DNA of 7,689 nt from an uncultured Burkholderiales bacterium (GTDB lineage: Bacteria > Pseudomonadota > Gammaproteobacteria > Burkholderiales > Burkholderiaceae_C): positions 1 to 7,689 of the forward strand of contig CAIODE010000392.1 of assembly GCA_903856875.1 (NCBI GenBank), written 5' to 3'. Numbering within the stretch: the stretch's first letter is position 1; the number at the start of each line of letters is the position of its first letter. The translations under genes were made by a program, and so were the position numbers. The notes under the pieces were generated by a model that was not told the DNA's origin, did not search any database, and worked only from the letters and a program-made list of their open reading frames with translations. Positions 1-6,620 of the stretch are shown here, in pieces.

Positions 1-606
1 GACAACACCATTGTGATTTTTACCAGCGACAACGGCGGTGCACATTACGTCGGCCTTGATGGTTTGAACAGTCCGTACCGCGGTTGGAAGGCCACGTTTT
101 TTGAAGGCGGTATCAGGGTCCCCATGTTCATGCGTTGGCCCGCGGGCATTCCCAAAGGTGTGAAGCCGCAATTGCCTGTCAACCACATGGACATCTTCAC
201 CACGGTGGCCGCTGTCACCGGCGCCAAGATGCCCACTGACAGGCCCATGGATGGCATTAACTTGTTACCCCAAATCGCCAAGCCAGCCGACAAAGGCCCA
301 GACCGTTCTTTGTTCTGGCGAACCGACACGTATCGGGTAATCAGAAAAGGCGATTGGAAATTGCAGGTGACGCAAAACCCCAGAAAAGACTGGCTCTACC
401 ACCTGGCCACAGACCCGACTGAAAAAGTCAATTTGGCAACCCAAGAGCCTGCCAGAGTGGCCAGTATGAAGAAAGAATTAGAAGCCTTCAATGCCACACA
501 AGTGAAACCCAGTTGGCCTTCAATGGCTGAGGCGGCCATCAGCATTGATAAACATCTGCGTCAAAAATCGCTGCCAACGGACGAGTTCATTTACTACGGC
601 AACTGA
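1..606 (+). CDS. Type I sulfatase, C-terminal part (5' end outside window)
   Basis: This is the last 201 residues of a type I (formylglycine-dependent) sulfatase, which hydrolyses a sulfate ester to an alcohol and sulfate. The frame is open from base 1 (reading DNTIVIFTSDNGG), so the gene begins upstream of the window and the CxPxR modification motif cannot be seen. Visible family marks are the metal-binding SDNG (visible residues 9-12), the active-site lysine in YRGWK (K30, bases 88-90) and the EGGIRVP strand just after it. A typical C-terminal subdomain follows, containing RKGDWKL and a WLYHLATDPTEKVNLA stretch, and the protein ends EFIYYGN before TGA. The spacing from the lysine to EGG is canonical, unlike in the other sulfatase of this window. 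The layout resembles arylsulfatase A / GalNAc-6-sulfatase-like proteins, but the substrate cannot be deduced. It is convergent with the dehalogenase-like gene, so it is not part of the minus-strand operon. Confidence 0.93.
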   Translation, partial: DNTIVIFTSDNGGAHYVGLDGLNSPYRGWKATFFEGGIRVPMFMRWPAGIPKGVKPQLPVNHMDIFTTVAAVTGAKMPTDRPMDGINLLPQIAKPADKGPDRSLFWRTDTYRVIRKGDWKLQVTQNPRKDWLYHLATDPTEKVNLATQEPARVASMKKELEAFNATQVKPSWPSMAEAAISIDKHLRQKSLPTDEFIYYGN

Positions 607-659
607 TCTCATGCGCAAGGCAATGAGCTCAGTTTTGCGGGCAGCAGCATTTTGAGTGC

Positions 660-1571
660 TTAGTTGGCTCGAATAAATTCCACCAAGGCCTGAGCCACTT
701 CTTGCCCTTTGTCTTCTTGCACAAAGTGGCCGGCGCCGCGAATTTGAGTGTGGTTTTGGCCCGCAGCGCCAGGCACTCTTTTTTGCCACATCCTTTCACC
801 ACCTTTCGTCACAGGGTCGCGCGTGCTGAACAAGGTGATGAAAGGTTTGGGCCAGGCCTTGTACATGTCCCACGCCCGCTCGTTGGCCTCTCTGGCTGGG
901 TTGCTAGGGTCTATGGGTACCAAAGTTGGAAAGACTCTGGCGCCAACTTTGTACCGGGTGCCGGGATAGGGCGCATCGTAAGCGGCTACAGCTTCATCGC
1001 TTAAGCCTTGAGCACATCCGAAACGCACAATTTTGCCAATGGGAAACCAGGGGCTGTACATGGCAAATGCACGCCAAATGTGAAAGGCACGAGGAATTTT
1101 TTCATTGCCCGTAGGCAAGCCACCATTGCTCAAGGCAATGCGTGCAAACCGGTCTGGCATTTCGGCCACCATGCGAAGACCGATGAGAGAGCCCCAGTCT
1201 TGGCAAAACAAAGTGATGTCTTTGGCATCGACAGATTCAAGCCAAGCGCTCATCCACTGCACATGGTTCTCATAGGTATAGTCTGAGCGCTTCGTGGGTT
1301 TGTCTGTGCGGCCAAAACCCACTTGATCGGGCACCAACACGCGCATGCCAGCATTGACCAATACCGGAATCATTTTGCGGTAAAGAAAAGACCATGCAGG
1401 CTCGCCATGCATGAGCAAGACCACGGGTCCGTCTTTGGGGCCTTCGTCAATGTAGGCAATGCGCAAGCCACCAATGTCGGTGTAATGGGCTTGATACGGA
1501 AAGTCAGGCAGATTTTGAAATCTTTCCTCGGGAGTGCGGAGGAAATTTTTAATTTGAGGGAGCTGGCGCAT
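660..1571 (-). CDS. Haloalkane dehalogenase-like alpha/beta hydrolase (HLD-I type)
   Basis: A 303-residue alpha/beta hydrolase of the haloalkane dehalogenase subfamily I, the group of DhlA and DhmA. These enzymes cleave carbon-halogen bonds hydrolytically to an alcohol and halide, in the cytoplasm. The N-terminal block FLRTPEERFQNLPDFPY matches the opening of this subfamily. Then come the oxyanion-hole HGEP (55-58), the nucleophile elbow CQDWGS with Asp125 (bases 1197-1199) followed by the halide-binding Trp126, an acid Asp252 in STRDP, and the base His282 in GAGHFVQED. The order and spacing agree closely with DhlA (D124, W125, D260, H289). A second halide-stabilising Trp is expected in the cap; W166 or W175 are candidates. 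The length is normal for the family, there is no signal peptide, and the ATG agrees with family N-termini, although no clear Shine-Dalgarno is seen. It is the last gene of the operon, 23 bases after the MBL gene. Enzymes annotated this way are often untested on halogenated substrates, so the real substrate is open. Confidence 0.9.
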   Translation of the reverse strand: MRQLPQIKNFLRTPEERFQNLPDFPYQAHYTDIGGLRIAYIDEGPKDGPVVLLMHGEPAWSFLYRKMIPVLVNAGMRVLVPDQVGFGRTDKPTKRSDYTYENHVQWMSAWLESVDAKDITLFCQDWGSLIGLRMVAEMPDRFARIALSNGGLPTGNEKIPRAFHIWRAFAMYSPWFPIGKIVRFGCAQGLSDEAVAAYDAPYPGTRYKVGARVFPTLVPIDPSNPAREANERAWDMYKAWPKPFITLFSTRDPVTKGGERMWQKRVPGAAGQNHTQIRGAGHFVQEDKGQEVAQALVEFIRAN

Positions 1572-1594
1572 TGCGGATTGGATTTCTGAGTGAA

Positions 1595-2668
1595 TTAAAA
1601 ACGTGAACTTGGCTGAATGCTTTTTTGGCCTGCCGGCAGGCTCAATACATCGCCATCTTTGGCCACTTGAATTTTTCCCTTGAAAGCTTTTTCTGTGTCT
1701 TTCAAGAAAATATCGACTAAGCCGGGAAAGGGCAGGGGCGGTGCAATATGGTGAAGCATCAAATAGCCAACTTCTGCTTTGCTTGCTATTTGCGCAGCTT
1801 CAACAGGCGAGGTGTGGTAGTTGGTAATGTCCTTCATCAGTTGCTCAAGCTTGTCGCGCTTGGCCATATGAGCACCCTCTTGCAGGATGGTCATCATTTC
1901 CATTGACATGGCTTCATGCATCAATACATCTACACCCTTGGCTTCTCGTTCTACATGCGCTGATGGTATGGTGTCGCCACTGATCACAATGCTTCTGTCT
2001 TTGTATTTGATTTTGTATCCCACTGCAGGATGAATGGGGGCATGCGACACACTGAATGCATAAATTTGAGTGTCAGGACTTTCAAACACCAAAGTGGCTT
2101 TGTCATCTTGCAGTCCAAAGGTTTTGGGAATAGCTCCAAAACCACTTTGCGGTAAAACAGCTTCGCCATGATGGGCCACACGATAGCCTCGGTCCAAGCT
2201 GTAGGCTTGCATAAAGCCATTGACCACAGTGGCCACACCTTCGGGCCCGTGCACATTCACAGGTTGGGTGTTGGAATTGGACACCCATCTTTGAAGCAGC
2301 AACTCGCCTAGGCCATCAATGTGGTCAGAGTGGAAGTGCGTGAGGAAAATGCCCTGAATGTTGCCTGCATTGAAACCCATTTTGTTGATGTTGCGCGCAC
2401 TGGTGTTGCCTGTGTCAAACACAAAAAGTTGTTGACCTGCAATGACCAAGGTGCAGGGGCCGCCGCGCTGGTCATCAGGCATGGGGGAGCCTGCACCACA
2501 CACGGCAATGTGCAAGCCATCGGGTAAATCTTTGATGGGGTTGCTGCTCATTCGCTGCGCTGTGACGCGCTTGGCCACGAACATGGTGACGGGTTCTCTG
2601 AAGGCGTACAAGCTGCCTGTTAAAAGTGCAACCACAATAAGGGCTGAGCCCAGTTTTCTAATTCTCAT
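1595..2668 (-). CDS. MBL-fold hydrolase, AtsA/RNase Z-like, membrane-anchored or exported
   Basis: A 357-residue metallo-beta-lactamase-fold hydrolase. Residues 7-23 form one hydrophobic segment (LGSALIVVALLTGSLYAF) after a basic MRIRK, so the protein is probably exported or anchored with its domain in the periplasm; there is no lipobox cysteine. The dinuclear metal site is complete: HFHSDH at 111-116 (bases 2321-2338), His209 in VSHAP, Asp232 in SGDT, and the terminal His pair 306-307 in MLHHIAPP. The VSHAP-to-GYKI spacing, SGDT, LMHEA (249-253) and YHTSPVEAA (284-292) resemble the branch that includes RNase Z and the Pseudoalteromonas AtsA-type arylsulfatase. Export argues against tRNA processing. 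I chose the ATG at 2668 because it begins the signal segment and has GGAG seven bases upstream. An earlier in-frame ATG at 2719 would overlap the SDR gene by 49 bases. The SDR stop is only 2 bases upstream, so the two are translationally linked. Sulfatase activity is suggested by neighbours only; lactonase or another esterase is possible. Confidence 0.88.
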   Translation of the reverse strand: MRIRKLGSALIVVALLTGSLYAFREPVTMFVAKRVTAQRMSSNPIKDLPDGLHIAVCGAGSPMPDDQRGGPCTLVIAGQQLFVFDTGNTSARNINKMGFNAGNIQGIFLTHFHSDHIDGLGELLLQRWVSNSNTQPVNVHGPEGVATVVNGFMQAYSLDRGYRVAHHGEAVLPQSGFGAIPKTFGLQDDKATLVFESPDTQIYAFSVSHAPIHPAVGYKIKYKDRSIVISGDTIPSAHVEREAKGVDVLMHEAMSMEMMTILQEGAHMAKRDKLEQLMKDITNYHTSPVEAAQIASKAEVGYLMLHHIAPPLPFPGLVDIFLKDTEKAFKGKIQVAKDGDVLSLPAGQKSIQPSSRF

Positions 2669-2670
2669 TT

Positions 2671-3462
2671 TTAAACTCCAAAAATTCTGGCCAGTTGAAC
2701 GCCAAAGCCTTGAATCCAAGGTGAGACGTATCTCAACTTGGGTCGGTTGGCTTCAGAGGCTTTGATAATTTGTTTCACGATGCCCTGTGTGCTTCGGGCT
2801 TCCAACAATTTGAACGTGGCACGTTCTTGTTTCTTCATTTTCTCGGCTTGGTGTGAAAAGTAGGACGAGCTCCCCATCCAAGCATATTTGCTGTCAGTCA
2901 TGGCCTGATTGAAGCCGGTGTGAATGGCGCCAGGCTCAATGAGCGAGATGTGAATGTTTTTCTTTAGCTGATCCATCTCGGCGCGCAGGCCAGCCCCCGC
3001 TGCTGAGAGTGCAAATTTGCTCATGCTGTAGGGCATGAGAAAGGGCATGGGAACTCTTCCGGCAATGGAGCTTACTAATAAAACCGTACCGCTTTCTCTT
3101 TTGATCATGTTGCGAAGTGCCACTTGCGTGAGTTCTAAAGTACAAAAGAGATTGACTTCAAACAATTGGCGAACTCGCTTCATGTCCACCTCGGCCAACG
3201 AGCCCGATTCACCGATGGCTGCATTGTTGATGAGAACATCGAGGTCGTATTGCATTAATTTTTTTCGATCATGCTCAAGCGTGATGTCAAGTTTGAAAAC
3301 TTCAAGGACAACTTTGTAAGTCCGTGCATCCTGTTCCAAGCTCAAGGCTTGCGCGTCTGTTTGAGTGGTGGCCAGAACGCGGTGCCCCCGTTGAGCCAAA
3401 GCAAATGCGGTGTCCTTGCCTATGCCTGAGCCTGCACCTGTGATTAAAATTGTTTTGCTCAT
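2671..3462 (-). CDS. Short-chain dehydrogenase/reductase (classical SDR)
   Basis: A 263-residue classical SDR, a cytoplasmic NAD(P)-dependent oxidoreductase acting on an alcohol or carbonyl. Starting at ATG 3462, the cofactor glycine motif TGAGSGIG is at residues 8-15, the NNAA motif at 79-82, the catalytic Ser at 131/132 in VSSIAG, the Tyr145-Lys149 pair in YSMSK, and the EPG of the strand after it at 176-178. Only the C-terminal 80 residues, which carry substrate specificity, look unremarkable and give no hint of the substrate. The frame is open back to a TTG at 3522 that would overlap the stop of the upstream gene (TTGA), adding 20 Lys/His/Asn-rich residues. I prefer ATG 3462 because MSKTILITGAGSGIG is the normal SDR opening, but neither start has a clear Shine-Dalgarno. 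It lies between the propeller-like gene and the MBL gene and presumably oxidises or reduces an intermediate of the same pathway. Confidence 0.93.
   Translation of the reverse strand: MSKTILITGAGSGIGKDTAFALAQRGHRVLATTQTDAQALSLEQDARTYKVVLEVFKLDITLEHDRKKLMQYDLDVLINNAAIGESGSLAEVDMKRVRQLFEVNLFCTLELTQVALRNMIKRESGTVLLVSSIAGRVPMPFLMPYSMSKFALSAAGAGLRAEMDQLKKNIHISLIEPGAIHTGFNQAMTDSKYAWMGSSSYFSHQAEKMKKQERATFKLLEARSTQGIVKQIIKASEANRPKLRYVSPWIQGFGVQLARIFGV
2676..2679 (-). promoter_or_regulatory. Shine-Dalgarno site deciding the MBL gene start
   Basis: GGAG on the minus strand, seven bases before the ATG at 2668. It lies inside the last codons of the SDR gene. It is the clearest ribosome binding site in the window and supports ATG 2668 over the longer frame opening at 2719. 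Confidence 0.7.
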
Positions 3463-3518
3463 GTGTGTGCTTTGATGTTTGATATTGTGCTTGTGATTTT
3501 TTTTGACTGAGTTTTTGC

Positions 3519-4802
3519 TCAAACGAAAGCTTTATCAGATTTGATGTGAACCCGAGTCACCCGGTCCATCGAGCACCAATAAAAATCGCGTTGCCAACCC
3601 ACGCTAGGAAACACCACGCCTTGCATGAGGCCGCCTGTTCGAATGCGCGATTTTTCTTGACCTGATTTAATGTCAAGCACGACCACTTGTTCATTGAATC
3701 GGCTGTAATCGTTCACGCAAAGTTCGCCAGTATCTGGAAACAGCAACATGTGACTGGCAGCGCCAAAACTTGAGTGGTGCCAAAGTTCTTCAAGTTCTAA
3801 GCGGTCTGTATTGTCATTTCGCTGAATATGCCATGCTCTTAAATGCCGATTGGCCGAGTCGTAGGCCACCACAATTTTGCGTGCCTGATCAATGAGTGGT
3901 GGGTTGGTAATAGCGCCTCCTGCTAAACCGCATACGGGCCAGCTTTGATGGTTCGCCGAGTTGGTTAAGGAAACTCGAATTAAGCGGTTGGCAGATGCAT
4001 TGAGGCCAGCGCCCAGCATGCTAACCAGGTAATTGTGAGCGCCGTTGTCCATGAACCAAGCATCGTGTTCATCTAGCACCACATCCCAGCCGTGGCTTTG
4101 GCTTGCATTTTTTAAATAGTTGAATTCCCAATCTGGGTCTTTGATAAGGCGCTGCTCAGTATCGCGCCAGTGGTATCGAAAGATACGCGTGACACCCACC
4201 ACATAAACGGTATTACCTTGTGCACTTAAGCGCGCCACCGAAGCCTCAGGACAAGCCACCGTAGATGCTGCCATCTCAAGGGTGTCTGCATTGAAAGTGG
4301 TCAGTTGTGCTGGGGCGGTAGCGGAGAGATTTTTAGTGACCACTAAACCATTTTGCAGCACCACAAAGGAGTTGTAAGCTTCATTCACAGGCAGTTTGAG
4401 CGTGCGAAGCAGTTCGCATTGTCGATTGAGTTGATGTGCATACCGGCCATACACCACCAGCAAGTGGCCATTGGCATGCACCGCCATACCGCCTGGCCAC
4501 ATAGGTCCACCAGCCAGAGGGCTTGACTTGCAAATTGTTTGAAGCGTGATGGGGTCAATGAGGCTGACACGTGCCGTGGTGGGTTGTCCCCAATGCGACC
4601 GTAAAACCGAATGAGTGAGTAAAAAAACTTCACCAGGCGCACCCAGTACGGTCATGGTGGACATATGAGTTCGGCGAGACGTGCCTCTCAGTTTTTCGCC
4701 TTTGATTAAATTCAAACCACTTGTTTGATGCGGCATTTGCAATCTGTCTGGGCTTGCATCTTCACAAGGCCAAGGACTGTCGAAATATCCGCTGGATGAC
4801 AT
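3519..4802 (-). CDS. Unknown protein, probable beta-propeller
   Basis: A 427-residue protein I do not recognise. It has no signal peptide or transmembrane segment, so it is probably cytoplasmic. The sequence reads as repeated short beta strands separated by turns, with recurrent blade-like blocks such as GHLLVVYGRYAHQLNR (112-127), FVVLQNGLVVTKNL (146-159), GNTVYVVGVTRIFRYHW (196-212), DVVLDEHDAWFMDNG (240-254), KIVVAYDSANRHLRAWHI (309-326) and EQVVVLDIKSGQEKSRI (371-387). This pattern suits a beta-propeller of the YncE/quinoprotein-like kind, but no canonical WD40, NHL or Kelch signature is visible. The first 46 residues, including SPWPCED (9-15), precede the first strand. A shorter start at Met47 (base 4664) is possible, but the full length fills the gap to the sulfatase stop, leaving 27 bases. 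Its place in the middle of a run of hydrolase and oxidoreductase genes suggests a pathway role, either catalytic (propeller hydrolase or lactonase-like) or binding. No catalytic residue can be named. Confidence 0.8.
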   Translation of the reverse strand: MSSSGYFDSPWPCEDASPDRLQMPHQTSGLNLIKGEKLRGTSRRTHMSTMTVLGAPGEVFLLTHSVLRSHWGQPTTARVSLIDPITLQTICKSSPLAGGPMWPGGMAVHANGHLLVVYGRYAHQLNRQCELLRTLKLPVNEAYNSFVVLQNGLVVTKNLSATAPAQLTTFNADTLEMAASTVACPEASVARLSAQGNTVYVVGVTRIFRYHWRDTEQRLIKDPDWEFNYLKNASQSHGWDVVLDEHDAWFMDNGAHNYLVSMLGAGLNASANRLIRVSLTNSANHQSWPVCGLAGGAITNPPLIDQARKIVVAYDSANRHLRAWHIQRNDNTDRLELEELWHHSSFGAASHMLLFPDTGELCVNDYSRFNEQVVVLDIKSGQEKSRIRTGGLMQGVVFPSVGWQRDFYWCSMDRVTRVHIKSDKAFV

Positions 4803-4829
4803 GATGAAAATGACAATGTTGCGTCGCGC

Positions 4830-6617
4830 TCAGCGTGAGTCTTGGCGCCGACGACGCCAAAACCAAACACCAGCGAACGAGAATAAACCCAGCAGCCCCG
4901 CCAAGTGCCATTGGTGTCTTGGCCAATAGACAAACACCAGAGAATTGATGATGACCTGTTCAATGGGATCGTAGCCGTCTGGCATGGGCAGTACGCCATT
5001 GGCCTTGGCCCATTTGGCATATTCTGTCTGCAAGCTTTGGAACAATTCAGGCAAATCTTTTTGCAGGTCTTGTGTTTCGCCAGGATCTTGCGCCAAGTTG
5101 TACAAGTGCCATTGGCCATCGCTCACCGGAGCCAAGTTGCTGACGAGTTTGAAGTCGCCTTTGAAAACAGCTTTGTTGCCTGACAACTCATAACCCAAAA
5201 TTTCATCGGGTCCACGTACTCGCGTGGCTGAGCCTTTCATCACAGGCAACAAACTGTGTCCCGTGAGTGGATACACAGTTTGGCCTTTGTAGGCTGACCC
5301 CGGGTGGGCAACGCCTGCTAAATCTAGCAGGGTAGGCACTACATCGGTCACATGGGCGAGACTTTGATGAACATGATTGGCCGCCGCACTGGGCACGCCG
5401 GAAATGATCAGAGGCACTCGAATGCCGCCTTCGCCTGCAAAAAAGTTGTAAGTGTTGAGAGGCGATGTAGCGGCTCGTGCCCAGTTGGGGCCGATGATGC
5501 TGTAAGCACCCCTGCTGCCCAGTCGGTCGATGTCGCGGTTGTAGTGTTGATCGAGCCACCAGCGACCCAAAGAGACAGCGTAGGGATCGGTTGCTTCAGC
5601 GCCATTGTCTGAAAGGAAAACAAAAACGGTGTTGTCGAATTCACCGGTTTGTTTTAAATGAGCCATGAGGCGGCCAATGTGAAAGTCCATGGCCTCGGCC
5701 ATGGCAGCATAAACTTCCATTCGCCGTGCTTGATACGCTTTGTCCTGGGCGCTTAAAGAGTTCCAAGCCACATGCGTGGACGGCAATTCGGGCATTCGGG
5801 TATTGGCGGGTATCAAACCCAAGGCAATGGCTTTGTTGCGCCGTTCTAAACGCAACACATCCCAGCCCGCGTCATACCGGCCTTTGTATTTGTCGATAAA
5901 TTCTTGCGGTGCTTGAACGGGAATGTGGTTGGCTTGAAATGCGACATAAGCAAAGAAGGGCTTGTTTGATTTGCCATCGGCCTTTAAATATTCAAGCATC
6001 TTGCTAATGTAAAACTCTGACGAGTAAAACTCTTTGGGCATTTTGGCTTCTTGCCCGTTGTCGTACCAATAGACCTTGTCGGTTAAGTCTAAATAAAGTT
6101 TGCCAGTTTCCCAATTATCTGAGCCGCTGTCGCCCATGACCAAGGAGCGATCAAAGCCGCGTGCTGGTGGCAGGTTGTGAGGTTCCTTGCCCACATGCCA
6201 TTTGCCAGAAGCATAGGTGCGATAACCATTGTCTTGAAGCAAGCTAGACACGGTGACAACGCGTTGATTCAACACGCTCAAATAGCCCGTCTTACCAACA
6301 TGCGACTGCGGAATGGTTTCCCGCATATTGCCCACACCATTTAAATGGTTGTCAACGCCGGTGAGCAGCATGGAGCGTGTGGGTGAACATGAAGCGCTTA
6401 CATGAAAGTTGGAAAAGCGCATGCCTGTTTGCGCCAACTGATTCAGGTGAGGGGTGTGAATTTCACTGCCAAAAGCGCCCACATCGCTGTAGCCCCAATC
6501 GTCCGCCAGCATGACCACGATGTTGGGGCGCTTGGCCCACAATGGCGTGCAGGTAAGGAGTGCCATCGCTGACAAGAGGGCCAGCCAGAACTTTGAGGTA
6601 CTGCTTGAAAATTTCAT
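4830..6617 (-). CDS. Exported type I sulfatase with C-terminal membrane tail
   Basis: A complete 595-residue type I sulfatase. A Sec signal peptide (about 1-28, hydrophobic core WLALLSAMALL) is followed by RPNIVVMLADDWGYSDVG with metal-binding Asp39 and Asp40. The formylglycine signature is CSPTR at 77-81 (Cys codon 6387-6389) with downstream LLTG. Active-site residues Lys139 and His141 (GKWH), His231 (ANHIP), and Asp337-Asn338 (SDNG) are all present. The conserved lysine that normally sits five residues before EGGIRVP is Asn391 (AAC, 5445-5447) in LNTYNFFAGEGG, and an Arg three residues before it is also Asn. The C-terminus ends with a hydrophobic stretch (about 572-587) and RRRRQDSR, which should hold the enzyme at the membrane with the catalytic domain in the periplasm. 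The Cys-type motif needs a formylglycine-generating enzyme, which is not in this window. Its ATG lies 3 bases after the upstream stop codon, indicating co-transcription. Substrate unknown; an arylsulfatase is the usual label. Confidence 0.95.
   Translation of the reverse strand: MKFSSSTSKFWLALLSAMALLTCTPLWAKRPNIVVMLADDWGYSDVGAFGSEIHTPHLNQLAQTGMRFSNFHVSASCSPTRSMLLTGVDNHLNGVGNMRETIPQSHVGKTGYLSVLNQRVVTVSSLLQDNGYRTYASGKWHVGKEPHNLPPARGFDRSLVMGDSGSDNWETGKLYLDLTDKVYWYDNGQEAKMPKEFYSSEFYISKMLEYLKADGKSNKPFFAYVAFQANHIPVQAPQEFIDKYKGRYDAGWDVLRLERRNKAIALGLIPANTRMPELPSTHVAWNSLSAQDKAYQARRMEVYAAMAEAMDFHIGRLMAHLKQTGEFDNTVFVFLSDNGAEATDPYAVSLGRWWLDQHYNRDIDRLGSRGAYSIIGPNWARAATSPLNTYNFFAGEGGIRVPLIISGVPSAAANHVHQSLAHVTDVVPTLLDLAGVAHPGSAYKGQTVYPLTGHSLLPVMKGSATRVRGPDEILGYELSGNKAVFKGDFKLVSNLAPVSDGQWHLYNLAQDPGETQDLQKDLPELFQSLQTEYAKWAKANGVLPMPDGYDPIEQVIINSLVFVYWPRHQWHLAGLLGLFSFAGVWFWRRRRQDSR
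4833..4904 (-). other. C-terminal transmembrane and basic tail of the sulfatase
   Basis: Codons 572-595 of the sulfatase encode LAGLLGLFSFAGVWFW followed by RRRR and QDSR. A short hydrophobic helix with an arginine cluster at the very end is the architecture of C-terminal anchors and of exosortase/rhombosortase sorting tails. No PEP or Gly-Gly motif precedes the helix, so a plain membrane anchor is the simpler reading. Confidence 0.6.
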
Positions 6618-6620
6618 GAC

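Noticed and set aside
607..659. Possible terminator between the two convergent genes
   Set aside because: CTCAT (608-612) can pair with ATGAG (623-627), and TGAGCTCA (624-631) is a short palindrome, but the two exclude each other, the stems are short, and no T-run follows on either strand.
660..1589. Open frames on the plus strand opposite the dehalogenase gene (for example 702-1004, 1008-1286, 1323-1589)
   Set aside because: They are antisense shadows of a gene with full catalytic motifs and show no protein-family features of their own.
2669..2719. Longer MBL gene start at ATG 2719
   Set aside because: It would add 17 residues before a good signal segment and overlap the SDR coding region by 49 bases; the ATG at 2668 has a well-spaced GGAG.
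5203..5644. Open frames within the sulfatase gene in other frames
   Set aside because: Low-complexity Ser/Arg/His-rich or unrecognisable translations lying wholly inside a strongly supported gene.
6543..6560. Lipoprotein signal in the sulfatase (Cys23 in ALLTC)
   Set aside because: Threonine before the cysteine is a poor lipobox, and a normal signal-peptidase I site after PLWA fits better.
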